Below are positions 35,877-43,704 of a stretch of DNA of 64,000 nt, piece after piece (positions within the stretch are counted from its first letter, which is position 1; the number at the start of each line of letters is the position of its first letter). The position numbers and the translations under genes were made by a program. The stretch spans positions 124,001 to 188,000 of the forward strand of contig NZ_LMEW01000023.1 in NCBI RefSeq assembly GCF_001426525.1. The letters run 5' to 3'. Under the pieces are notes generated by a model. The model ran no database searches. It was not told the DNA's origin and saw only the letters and a list, made by a program, of their open reading frames with translations. This DNA comes from Massilia sp. Root133. GTDB lineage: Bacteria; Pseudomonadota; Gammaproteobacteria; Burkholderiales; Burkholderiaceae_D.

Positions 35877-37167
35877 CGTTCATCCTTGCTTGTTCCTGTT
35901 TCAGTTGGCGCAGCTGGCGGTACGCGCGCGCGGCGCGCGGCGACAGCTCGCCCGGTTCGTCGTCCAGCCGCACGCGCGCGGCGCCGCTGTTGTCCAGCAT
36001 GAGCGTGTACAGGCGGGCTTCCAGCGCCGGCACCTTGCGCAGCACGGCGCGCGCGGCGCGCTTCATCCCTGGACGGCGCAGCACGGCGCCGCCGGCGCGG
36101 CGCACCAGGCCCTTTACGCGCGTCTTGATGCCGCTGCCGATACGGCCTTCGCGCTGCGCGCTGCGCAGGCGGAGGGCCAGCGTCATCGCGCGCCGCAGCG
36201 GTTCGGTGATGCGCCACGAGGTGCTCGACAACAGGTCGACGACGCGCTGCGACATCTCGGCCGCATGCGCCTCGGCCCGGCCGATGCGCTCGTCCAGCCG
36301 CGCCAGCGCGTGGTGCAGTTCCTGCGCCTGCGCCTGGGCGCTCGCCAGTTGCTGCGCGAGGTCGGTGCCGTGCCGTTCGACGCGGGCGAGGATGTGGTGG
36401 ATCTCGGCGTCGCGGCCGGCCAGCTGGTCTTCGTAGCGCAGCGCGAGCTGGCCCAGCGTGATGCCCCAGCGGGCGGAGAAAGCGGCGTCGAAGCGGGCCA
36501 GCGTGTCCGGGTCGGCGGCCTTCTGCGCCACCACGGCGTAGTCGGGACTGACGCCTTCGAGCACGTTGATGAGGCCCAGCGGCGCGCCCGTGTGCAGTTG
36601 CGGATCTTCCTGCAGGCGCACGATGCGCTGGCGTGCGAAGCCCGCGTGTTCGGCCGCGAAGCCGAGCAGGCCGGGAGGCAGCGGGTGCAGGTGCGAGGGA
36701 TCGAGATAGAAGCTGGTGGCGCCGACCGTCAGGTTTTCCGGGTTCGGCGTCTCCATGACGAGCAGGCCGCCCGGGCGCAGCGCGCGCAGCGCTTCGGCGA
36801 TCAGTTCGCGCACGAGGTCGAACGGCAGGTGCTCGACGAGGTGGAAGGCCGAGACCAGCGCCAGGCTGGCGTCCGGCTGGGCGCGCAGCGCGGCCAGCGC
36901 GTCGCCGTGCTGCGCGGCGAGGCCGCGTTCGCGGCACGCGGCCAGCATGCCCTCGTCGAGGTCCACGCCGCGCGCATCGAAGCCGCTTTCGCCCAGCAGC
37001 TCCAGCCATTCGCCGCGGCCGCAGCCCAGGTCGAGCGCGACGGCCGGCGCGCCCTGCTGCAGCAGCGGATCGGTGAAGGGGGCGTAGGCGCGCAGCCGGT
37101 CCTTGATGGTGTCGCGCGAACCGCGGTAGCGGTCTTCGAAGGCGCGGTAGAACGATGTCTGGCTCAT
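35860..37167 (-). CDS. SAM-dependent methyltransferase with coiled-coil tail (WbdD-like chain terminator)
   Basis: A 435-residue protein. Residues ~40-190 are a class I methyltransferase: VALDLGCGRGEWLELLG (SAM motif I), FDARGVDLDEGMLA, SAFHLVEHLPFDLVRELIAE and LRPGGLLVMETPNPEN. A long helical/coiled-coil segment follows (~230-310, LAQQLASAQAQAQELHHALA and following), then a basic C-terminus. In E. coli O8/O9a, WbdD caps the growing glycan by methylation and its coiled coil acts as a molecular ruler for chain length; this protein has the same domain order, but no kinase domain is seen. The start overlaps the wzt stop (ATGA), and the stop overlaps the glycosyltransferase start. Confidence 0.85.
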   Translation of the reverse strand: MSQTSFYRAFEDRYRGSRDTIKDRLRAYAPFTDPLLQQGAPAVALDLGCGRGEWLELLGESGFDARGVDLDEGMLAACRERGLAAQHGDALAALRAQPDASLALVSAFHLVEHLPFDLVRELIAEALRALRPGGLLVMETPNPENLTVGATSFYLDPSHLHPLPPGLLGFAAEHAGFARQRIVRLQEDPQLHTGAPLGLINVLEGVSPDYAVVAQKAADPDTLARFDAAFSARWGITLGQLALRYEDQLAGRDAEIHHILARVERHGTDLAQQLASAQAQAQELHHALARLDERIGRAEAHAAEMSQRVVDLLSSTSWRITEPLRRAMTLALRLRSAQREGRIGSGIKTRVKGLVRRAGGAVLRRPGMKRAARAVLRKVPALEARLYTLMLDNSGAARVRLDDEPGELSPRAARAYRQLRQLKQEQARMNDADRH

Positions 37168-38384
37168 CGCCGGATCTCCACTTGCGGCTCCAGCCAACTG
37201 CTGCCCACGAACTCGCGCCGGTTCATGTTCATGACCATGAAGATGGACGCCAGGTCGCGCCATTCGTAGTTGTCGGCCAGATGGGTTTCGTTGCTCGTCA
37301 GGGCGGTGGTGATCGAATAGCTGCCCGGACCCAGGTTGAGCGGGAAGCGGAAGCGGTAGTCGATGGTTTCGCCGGCCGCGAGGTCCGTCAGCGGGTGGTC
37401 GAGGAAGTGCGTGTTGGTGCCGAAGATCTGCTGGCCCAGGCGGTCCTTGATCATGTAGCCCAGCACGAGGCGCGGCAGCGGCTTGTTCACGCGCACGCGG
37501 ATGCGCAGGGTGGCCGGCACGCCCACGTTCAGCACTTCCAGCGCCCGGCCTTCCTCGTTTTCCAGCGCGACGTCGACGACGTTCGCGTGGCCGTTGCCGG
37601 ACGTGGTCTGGACGCGGCCTTCCGGCGTGCGCACCTGTTCCACCGTCGTGCCTTCGCGCTCGGCGATCAGCGCGTTGTAGTAGTCCATCACTTCCTCGGG
37701 CGTGCCCTGCTTGGCCAGGCGCCCGCCGTCGAGCAGGATCGCGCGGTCGCAGATCGACTGCATCGCGGCGCGGTCGTGGCTGACGATCAGCAGCGTCGTG
37801 CCCTGCTTGCGGAACTCGCGGATGCGGTCGAAGCTCTTGTGCTGGAAGTAGGCGTCGCCGACGGACAGCGCCTCGTCCACGATCAGCACGTCCGGCCGGC
37901 GCACGGTGGCCACGCTGAACGCGAGGCGCATCTGCATGCCGGACGAGTACACGCGCACGGGCTGGTCGATGTAGTCGCCGATCTCGGCGAACGCCTCGAT
38001 CTGCGGCATCAGTTCCTCGAGCTCGTGCACGCCGAGGCCCAGCAGCTGGCCGGCCATGAAGACGTTCTGGCGGCCGGTGAAATCGGGGTGGAAGCCCATC
38101 CCCAGTTCGAGCAGCGCCGCCACGCGGCCGCTGATCGCCACGCCGCCCGTGGTCGGCTGCGTCGTGCCGGTGATCAGCTTGAGCAGCGTGCTCTTGCCGG
38201 CGCCATTGATGCCGATGATGCCCACGGCGTCGCCCGGCGCCAGTTCGAAGCTGATGTCCTGCAGCACCCACTTCAGCTTGTGGCGCGGCTGGTTGCCGGG
38301 CAGGATCCATTCGGCCAGCCGGCTCCAGCGGTTGCCGTACTGTTTATAGGCCTTGCCCAGGTTTTCGACTCGGATCGCGCCCAT
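37164..38384 (-). CDS. wzt: O-polysaccharide ABC transporter ATP-binding protein with C-terminal carbohydrate-binding domain
   Basis: A 406-residue ATPase. Walker A GINGAGKST (residues 58-66), signature VYSSGMQMRLAFS, Walker B DVLIVDEALSVGD and the switch His in LIVSHDRAA are intact. The extra C-terminal domain (~265-406, with LGYMIKDRLGQQIFGTNTHF and SYSITTALTSNE) is the Wzt_C beta-sandwich that recognises the capped non-reducing end of the finished glycan. This domain is expected when a WbdD-type terminator is present, as it is in the next gene. It overlaps wzm by one base and the methyltransferase gene by four. Confidence 0.93.
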   Translation of the reverse strand: MGAIRVENLGKAYKQYGNRWSRLAEWILPGNQPRHKLKWVLQDISFELAPGDAVGIIGINGAGKSTLLKLITGTTQPTTGGVAISGRVAALLELGMGFHPDFTGRQNVFMAGQLLGLGVHELEELMPQIEAFAEIGDYIDQPVRVYSSGMQMRLAFSVATVRRPDVLIVDEALSVGDAYFQHKSFDRIREFRKQGTTLLIVSHDRAAMQSICDRAILLDGGRLAKQGTPEEVMDYYNALIAEREGTTVEQVRTPEGRVQTTSGNGHANVVDVALENEEGRALEVLNVGVPATLRIRVRVNKPLPRLVLGYMIKDRLGQQIFGTNTHFLDHPLTDLAAGETIDYRFRFPLNLGPGSYSITTALTSNETHLADNYEWRDLASIFMVMNMNRREFVGSSWLEPQVEIRR

Positions 38385-39184
38385 TACAGTTCATCCACCA
38401 TTTCGCCCGCGCGCTTGCGGAACAGGTGCATCCCCAGCGCGCAGAACAGCAGCGCCAGCACCGTGACCGGCATCAGCCCTTTCCAATGCGGCAGCCGGCC
38501 GTCCAGCAGGATGCCCTGGCAGGCCTGCACGACGGCCGCCATCGGGTTCCAGGCCAGCAGCGGACGGATGTCCTGCGGCAGGGCCGTGGCGGGATAGACG
38601 ACCGGCGTGAACCAGAACCAGAACTGCAGCACGATCGCGAAGAACTGGCCGACGTCGCGGAAGAACACGTTCAGCACGCCCAGTATCATGGCCAGGCCGA
38701 TCGCGAACAGCACCAGCACGCCGAGCACGGGCACCAGCGCCAGGAATGACCAGCCGGGGAATGAGCCGCTGATGGCGAGGAAGACGGTGAACAGGCCGAA
38801 GATGATCGCGAAATTGACCAGCGCGTTGAGCACGACGACGATCGGCAGGCAGATGCGGGGAAACTGCAGCTTCTTGATCAGGTTGGCGTTTTCGAGGAAG
38901 ACGTTCTGGCCGCGCGACGTGATCTCGGCGAACAGGCCCCACGTGAGCACGCCCGCGCACAGGTAGATGCTGTACGCGAAGTGGCCGGTGCTGCCCTGCA
39001 GGCGCGTGCCCATCACCTGCGAAAAGATGACGGTGTACACGACGATCATCGCGAGGGGATTCAGGATGGTCCACGCGGCGCCCAGCAGGGAATTGCGGTA
39101 CTTGGCCTGGAATTCGCGGCGTACGCTACCCGCGATGAAGCCGCGATAGCGCCAGACGCCACCCAGCATGGAACGGGAAATCAT
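38384..39184 (-). CDS. wzm: O-polysaccharide ABC transporter permease
   Basis: A 266-residue ABC-2 type permease with six membrane helices, e.g. ILNPLAMIVVYTVIFSQVMG, VLTWGLFAEITSR, IVVVLNALVNFAIIFGLFTV and FWFWFTPVVYPAT. The opening YRGFIAGSVRREFQAKYRNS is the typical cytoplasmic coupling helix. Together with Wzt it flips undecaprenyl-linked O-polysaccharide to the periplasm. It is the first gene of the wzm-wzt-methyltransferase-glycosyltransferase operon. There is no clear ribosome-binding site before the ATG at 39184. The crp-like gene ends 101 bases upstream, and an extended -10 lies between. Confidence 0.93.
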   Translation of the reverse strand: MISRSMLGGVWRYRGFIAGSVRREFQAKYRNSLLGAAWTILNPLAMIVVYTVIFSQVMGTRLQGSTGHFAYSIYLCAGVLTWGLFAEITSRGQNVFLENANLIKKLQFPRICLPIVVVLNALVNFAIIFGLFTVFLAISGSFPGWSFLALVPVLGVLVLFAIGLAMILGVLNVFFRDVGQFFAIVLQFWFWFTPVVYPATALPQDIRPLLAWNPMAAVVQACQGILLDGRLPHWKGLMPVTVLALLFCALGMHLFRKRAGEMVDEL

Positions 39185-39223
39185 AGGGAGACGAAAGGAG
39201 GAAAACCGGATGGTAAGTTGTTG

Positions 39224-39232
39224 ATTATAACA
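39224..39232 (-). promoter_or_regulatory. Extended -10 promoter for the wzm operon
   Basis: On the minus strand TGTTATAAT, a perfect TGnTATAAT, 40 bases before the wzm start. No good -35 is seen at normal spacing. It suggests that the O-polysaccharide operon has its own promoter separate from the cyclase-crp operon upstream. Confidence 0.6.
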
Positions 39233-39285
39233 TGTTGCAAGTCGCTAATTTACGTCTTACCAATTGTTACGAATGGGCGCGAACG

Positions 39286-40065
39286 TCAGCCGTCGATCAG
39301 CTTTTGCAGCGCGTCCGGCTTGACGATGATGAGGCGGTGCGTGCCTTTTTCGATGATGCCCTGTTGCACCAGGGTGAGCAGGGCGCGGGTCACCGTTTCG
39401 CGGCTCGTGTTGATCATGTTGGCGATGTCCTGATGCGTGGGCAGGTTTTCCACGACCTGCATGTTGCCGTCCTTTTGCTCCTTCAGCAGGTTGAGGAACG
39501 TGTAGATGCGGCGCGATGTGTTGTGGATGCTGAGCAGGGCGCGGAATTCCGAATCGCGCTGCACTTTCTCGGCCAAAAAGCGCAGCATCTGGTTCGCGAC
39601 CGACGGCGAGTGGGAAAACAGGTACAGTGCCGTCGCGCGCGGCAGCAATGCCACCAGCACGGACGTCAGCGCCACGACGGACGCAGAGCGCATCGAGCCG
39701 TTGATGACGGCGATTTCGCCGAAGAAGTCGCCCGGTTGCAGCAGGCGCAGGCCGATCGCGCGGCCATCTTCCGTGACGTCGACGACTTGCAGCGAGCCCG
39801 TCAGCAGGAACAGCAGGCTGTCGCCGGCCGCGCCCTTTTGCAGGACGATGTCGCGCTTGGCGTACTGGCGGATGCGCAGGTCGGACTTCACCCGCTGCAT
39901 GTGCTCCTCGCTGAGGTTGGCCAGCAACGGGATCTTGCGCAGGTGGATGTGCACGTTGACTTCCTGCGGCGCCGGTTCGTTGGCGGCCGCGGCCGGATCC
40001 GGCACCAGCTCCTTCGGGACGATGTCGTTGTCCGTCTCGTTCTTACGTTTGCTCGACGATGTCAT
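39286..40065 (-). CDS. Crp/Fnr-family transcriptional regulator
   Basis: A 259-residue regulator: a disordered N-terminus (~1-38), cyclic-nucleotide-binding domain (~45-165) and winged helix (~185-255). The phosphate-binding cassette keeps Glu117 in DFFGEIAVIN and Arg126-Ser127 in GSMRSASVV, matching E. coli CRP Glu72, Arg82 and Ser83. In the C-helix, CRP Thr127 is replaced by Asp171 and Ser128 is kept (Ser172). The recognition helix SRETVTRAL has Arg222, Glu223 and Arg227, the CRP residues that read GTGA. There are no Fnr-type N-terminal cysteines. It is the last gene of a four-gene operon headed by a CHASE2 adenylate cyclase, 7 bases after the VanZ-like gene. Confidence 0.9.
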   Translation of the reverse strand: MTSSSKRKNETDNDIVPKELVPDPAAAANEPAPQEVNVHIHLRKIPLLANLSEEHMQRVKSDLRIRQYAKRDIVLQKGAAGDSLLFLLTGSLQVVDVTEDGRAIGLRLLQPGDFFGEIAVINGSMRSASVVALTSVLVALLPRATALYLFSHSPSVANQMLRFLAEKVQRDSEFRALLSIHNTSRRIYTFLNLLKEQKDGNMQVVENLPTHQDIANMINTSRETVTRALLTLVQQGIIEKGTHRLIIVKPDALQKLIDG

Positions 40066-40072
40066 TCGCGTC

Positions 40073-40420
40073 TCAGATCACTTGTAACAGTCCGAAAACC
40101 AGGGTGGCAGCCACAATGCCTGCCGTGTTGGCGGCCATGTCGCGCCAGCAGAAACTGCGTCCGGGCACCATTTTTTGCAGCAATTCGATCGCCAGCCCCG
40201 CCATCAGCAACCCCAGCAGCCAGACCGCGCGCCAGGGCCATGCGGGTTCGATATGCAGCGCGAGCGCGCTCAGTCCGGCAAACGCGATGAAGTGCAGTAG
40301 TTTGTCGTGTGGCAATAACGGCAGCCAGCGCGCCGGCAGCAGGCAGCCAAGGACAACCGCGGCTGCGGCAGCCAGGAAGACGATCAGTTCCCAGGACATA
40401 TCGGTCGATTGCTTGTACAC
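40073..40420 (-). CDS. VanZ-like small membrane protein
   Basis: A 115-residue integral membrane protein with about four helices (LIVFLAAAAAVVLGCLLPA, LLHFIAFAGLSALAL, WLLGLLMAGLAIELLQ, TAGIVAATLVFGLL). DKLLHFIAF and the PGRSFCWRDMAANTAG block are VanZ-family marks. VanZ relatives influence cell-envelope chemistry, but no general function is known. The start is GTG at 40420 behind a GGGA; ATG at 40399 is the alternative. It lies 12 bases after the TPR/beta-barrel gene and 7 before the crp-like gene, clearly within the operon. Confidence 0.78.
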   Translation of the reverse strand: MYKQSTDMSWELIVFLAAAAAVVLGCLLPARWLPLLPHDKLLHFIAFAGLSALALHIEPAWPWRAVWLLGLLMAGLAIELLQKMVPGRSFCWRDMAANTAGIVAATLVFGLLQVI

Positions 40421-40432
40421 CGAATCCCGGCG

Positions 40433-41701
40433 TCAGAAATTATCCCATCGCAGACTTAGCTGCAGAGCCCGACTATTATATTGGAACAGCGAGATGTTCT
40501 CGCGATTGAACGTGCCGCGCCATTCCAGCACCAGGCTGGTGTGTGGCCGCAGCAGCCACTGGCCGGCGGCACGCAGCGTCGTCGTATCTTGCCGCCGGCG
40601 CTTGTCGATCAGGTTGGGGGAATAGATCTCGCTGCTTTGCCACATCTGGTGGCTCAGTCCCGCTTCCAGGCCCAGGCGGCCGGTCACGTCGCCGGACCAT
40701 TGCAGGTTGCCGAACCAGCCCTTGCGGTCGCCGCCGGGACGGTCCGCCGCGCTGGCGTCGTGCAGCCGGGTCAGCGTGGCCTGCGCCAGGCCGAATTCGC
40801 TGCGATAGCCGAAGATGCCGCCGATTTCGACCGTGTTGCCGTCATAGGCTGGGCGTGTCGGATACGTGACATGGCTGTAGTTCGCCGTGGCCGCGAGCTC
40901 GACCCCGGGTGCCAGCCGGGCCGCCGGGGGCGCCAGGCGTGCCTGGACTTGCTGCTGGCGCTGGTACAGGGTGCCGTCGAGCGTCACGTAGCCGGTCGCC
41001 GCGGTGCCGCGCAGCCGCCAGGCGAACGGTTTCCAGGTGTGCTCGACGGCGGCCAGCACGGAGGCGGTGTCCTGCATGCGGACGTTGTCGTGCCGGCGCG
41101 TGTACGCCTGGACGATGAGGTCGCTGTCCGCATCGCCGAGCGGACGCAGCCAGGACGCGGACAGCTGGCTGAACGCGTCGGCCCGGGGCAGGAAGGACGG
41201 GTCGAGCTGGTATTCCGTTTGGGTGCTGCCCGTGCCGATCGTGAAGCGCGGATCGCTCGCGCCCTGGTTGACGTTGTCGTCGTGCCCGCGGGTGGCGGCC
41301 AGCAGCCAGACGCCGCCCCTGCGCGCCGGCGCCTTGCCGCAACCGGTGGCGCGGTAGCGCGCGATCACGTCTTCGATGCCGGCCGGCACGGCCATACGTT
41401 GTTCGAGGCTGGAAAACAGGCGCTCCGCCTCCGCCGCGTTGCCCAGTTCGCACTGGCTGATGGCGAGGTCGAGCCACGCGCCGGCGTGGCGCGGTTCGCG
41501 CTCGACGACGCGCTGCAGCAGGGCGGCCGCTTCCTCGAGGCGGCCTTCGCCCAGGGCCAGCAGCGCCGCGGCGTACAGGTCGCCCGGCTGGGCCGGCTCG
41601 GCGGCGATGGCGAGCGGCGCTTCCTGGGCGCGGACCGTGCCGGCGGCGAGACAGGACGACAGCGCCGCGGCCAGCGCGGCGCACACGGCCAGGCGCCTCA
41701 T
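40433..41701 (-). CDS. TPR-containing outer-membrane beta-barrel protein
   Basis: A 422-residue secreted protein. A signal peptide (~1-25, ending VRA-QE) is followed by TPR-like helices (LYAAALLALGEGRLEEAAAL, AGAWLDLAISQCELGNAAEA, ~40-95), then an outer-membrane barrel with alternating strands (GVWLLAATRGHDDNVNQGAS, FGNLQWSGDVTGRLGLEAGL) ending in LQLSLRWDNF with the terminal Phe. The DDNVN segment is common in the surface-lipoprotein-assembly or cellulose-type TPR-porin proteins. Its ATG overlaps the cyclase stop (ATGA). A role as an envelope sensor or export pore paired with the cyclase is inference. Confidence 0.82.
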   Translation of the reverse strand: MRRLAVCAALAAALSSCLAAGTVRAQEAPLAIAAEPAQPGDLYAAALLALGEGRLEEAAALLQRVVEREPRHAGAWLDLAISQCELGNAAEAERLFSSLEQRMAVPAGIEDVIARYRATGCGKAPARRGGVWLLAATRGHDDNVNQGASDPRFTIGTGSTQTEYQLDPSFLPRADAFSQLSASWLRPLGDADSDLIVQAYTRRHDNVRMQDTASVLAAVEHTWKPFAWRLRGTAATGYVTLDGTLYQRQQQVQARLAPPAARLAPGVELAATANYSHVTYPTRPAYDGNTVEIGGIFGYRSEFGLAQATLTRLHDASAADRPGGDRKGWFGNLQWSGDVTGRLGLEAGLSHQMWQSSEIYSPNLIDKRRRQDTTTLRAAGQWLLRPHTSLVLEWRGTFNRENISLFQYNSRALQLSLRWDNF

Positions 41702-43533
41702 GCGTTGCGCTCCAGCGTATAGATGCGGAGCGACCGCTCCTTGCCGCGCAACTGGCGCTCGCCCAGCGGCAGCAGGCGGTGGCGCCGCGCCCGCGCTGCC
41801 GTGCCTTCGCCGATGATCACGTCGTGCGGATAGTCGCGTGCGGCCTGTTCCAGGCGCGCGGCCGTGTTCACGCTGTCGCCCACCGCCGTATAGATGCTGC
41901 GCGCGGCCGTGCCGTAGTCGCCGGCCATTGCGGTACCGCTTTCGATGCCGATGCGCACGCGCAGCGCCGGCTTGCCGTTGGCGACGCGCAGCGCGGAGAA
42001 GCGCGCCACTTCGCGCAGGATGCTGGCGGCGGCGTCCAGGGCGAGATCGGCGTGGTCGTCGTCCGGCAGGGGCGCGCCCCAGAACGCGACGAGGCCGTCG
42101 CCCGTGTATTTGTCGAGCGTGCCGCGATGCTCCAGCACGGGGCGCGTCAGGCAGTCGAGGAATTCGGTCGTCAGGCGCGACGCGTCTTCCAGCGACAGCG
42201 ACTCGACCTGGCCCGTATAGCCTTCCATGTCCGCCACGAGCGTCGTCACCTCGAGCCGGCGCGGCGCCAGCGGGTCCTGCAGGTCGCTGCGCAGCAGTTC
42301 GTCGACGACGGCGCCGGCGACGTACTGGCGCAGTGTCCCCAGCAGCTGGCGCGAGCGGCGCTGCGCCAGTTCCCACTGAAACGGCACCGCGACGGCCAGC
42401 AGGTACAGGCAGCAGAACAGCGGCGCCGCCGGCGCGAAGACGGGATCGCGCGGCGCCAGCAGCCACACGACGCCGAGCCACACGAACGCGCTCGCGCCCA
42501 GCAGCAGCGCATTGGCGGCCGCGGCCATGCGCGGCAGCGTATAGCCCGTCAGCAGCACGACCGCCAGCGTGAAGGCGAACGCGATCGCGCGGCCGGGCAG
42601 CGGCGCGGGTGCCAGGCCCTGCTGGCGGTCCAGCAGCGACGTCAGCATCGACGCGTGGACCAGCAGGCCGGCGCTGGACGCGCCCAGCGGCGTGGAAATG
42701 CGGTCGCCGAGGCTCAGCGAGGACGAGCCGATCAGCACCAGCCGGCCGCGCGCCATGCCGGGCGGCATCCGGCCCGCGAGCACGTCGCGCGCCTTGACGA
42801 CGTCGTACGCCGACCAGGCGCGGGAATAGGGGATGCGCTCCACCGGACGCACCGGCGGCACGGCGGCTGTCGCGGCGCCGCAACATTCGAGTAAGGCGAG
42901 CGAGAGCGTAGGATAGACTTGGCCCTGGTACGTGGTCCGCATCGGCAGGCGGCGCAAGGTGCCGTCCGCGTCGGGCAGCACGCCGATGTTGCCGGCGTGA
43001 CGCGCCACCGCGAATGTCGCGTGGTTGGCCAGGTAGCCATGCGCGCTCGGGGTGCCGGCCGTCGCCCGGGCAGGCCGGCCGCCGATCAGCCGGCCGCTCG
43101 CGAGGGGCGCGGCGTCGTGCAGGTAGTCGAACATCTGGGCCAGCACGACGGGGCCGTGGCTCGCCAGCATGGCAAGGCGCAGGTCGCCGGACGTATCGGC
43201 CGGTTTCTCGAGCAGGATATCCAGTGCGACGCCGCGGGCGCCGTCCGCCAGCACCAGTTCGACCAGGTCGGCGATGCGCGCGCGGGGCCACGGCCACGGC
43301 AGCTGCGCGACGCTGCTTTCGTCGATGTCGACCACGAGCACGCGCCGTTCCGGTGCCGATGTCGCCTGCAACTGGATGGTTTTGTCGCGCAGCCCTTCGT
43401 TGGCCGCGGCCGTGAAAGCGGGGCCGTCATGCCACTGCAGCCAGCCCCCGATGGCCAGGGCCACGAGCGCGATCAGGCCGCGCAGGATGCCTGTATCGCG
43501 CAAGGTGGTACGCAGGAAACCGGGGAATCTCAT
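41698..43533 (-). CDS. CHASE2-domain class III adenylate cyclase
   Basis: A 611-residue membrane enzyme making cAMP. Residues ~16-32 are a helix, ~45-300 an extracytoplasmic CHASE2 domain (VLVVDIDESSVAQLPWPWPR, GRLVLIGSSSLSLGDRISTP), ~312-385 three membrane helices, and ~428-605 a class III cyclase. Metal ligands are Asp435 (LVADMEGYT) and Asp479 (DKYTGDGLV). Lys475 and Thr549 occupy the base-selecting positions, as in bacterial adenylate rather than guanylate cyclases. Asn556 and Arg560 are the transition-state pair. ATG 43533 is chosen; an in-frame upstream start would run into the promoter. It heads the operon with the TPR-barrel, VanZ-like and crp-like genes. Confidence 0.92.
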   Translation of the reverse strand: MRFPGFLRTTLRDTGILRGLIALVALAIGGWLQWHDGPAFTAAANEGLRDKTIQLQATSAPERRVLVVDIDESSVAQLPWPWPRARIADLVELVLADGARGVALDILLEKPADTSGDLRLAMLASHGPVVLAQMFDYLHDAAPLASGRLIGGRPARATAGTPSAHGYLANHATFAVARHAGNIGVLPDADGTLRRLPMRTTYQGQVYPTLSLALLECCGAATAAVPPVRPVERIPYSRAWSAYDVVKARDVLAGRMPPGMARGRLVLIGSSSLSLGDRISTPLGASSAGLLVHASMLTSLLDRQQGLAPAPLPGRAIAFAFTLAVVLLTGYTLPRMAAAANALLLGASAFVWLGVVWLLAPRDPVFAPAAPLFCCLYLLAVAVPFQWELAQRRSRQLLGTLRQYVAGAVVDELLRSDLQDPLAPRRLEVTTLVADMEGYTGQVESLSLEDASRLTTEFLDCLTRPVLEHRGTLDKYTGDGLVAFWGAPLPDDDHADLALDAAASILREVARFSALRVANGKPALRVRIGIESGTAMAGDYGTAARSIYTAVGDSVNTAARLEQAARDYPHDVIIGEGTAARARRHRLLPLGERQLRGKERSLRIYTLERNA

Positions 43534-43599
43534 CAATAAAGAAGACGAAGGGCGCAGGACGCTGGTGTATGTCGAAGTATAACTGCTTGTTAGTCTGGA

Positions 43600-43605
43600 A
43601 TTATA
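43600..43605 (-). promoter_or_regulatory. -10 element of the cyclase operon
   Basis: TATAAT on the minus strand, 67 bases before the cyclase start. The expected -35 position lacks a consensus hexamer, which fits a promoter that needs an activator. The Crp-type site at 43644-43659 is centred about 58 bases upstream of the predicted start of transcription. Confidence 0.55.
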
Positions 43606-43643
43606 TGTTGCTTGAACCAATCCTCAGTGCAACAATCGTTACT

Positions 43644-43659
43644 TGTGACGACGGTCACA
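43644..43659. promoter_or_regulatory. Crp-type binding site between the cyclase operon and fecR
   Basis: TGTGA-CGACGG-TCACA, a perfect match to the E. coli CRP consensus half-sites with the correct 6-base spacer. It lies in the 171-base divergent region, so it could act on both the cyclase operon (leftward) and the FecR gene (rightward). Confidence 0.75.
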
Positions 43660-43704
43660 GACTTTAGCATTTGCGTCAGGACAATGCTAGTTATGGAGGA
43701 CTCT

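Noticed and set aside
32718..36002. A 1094-residue frame antisense to the three-module glycosyltransferase
   Set aside because: Arg/His/Val-rich shadow; the glycosyltransferase frame has clear repeated GT-B motifs.
39195..39225. AGGAGG followed by a plus-strand ATG at 39211
   Set aside because: The reading frame is only four codons before a stop; it is either chance or a trivial leader, and the genes on both sides run on the minus strand.
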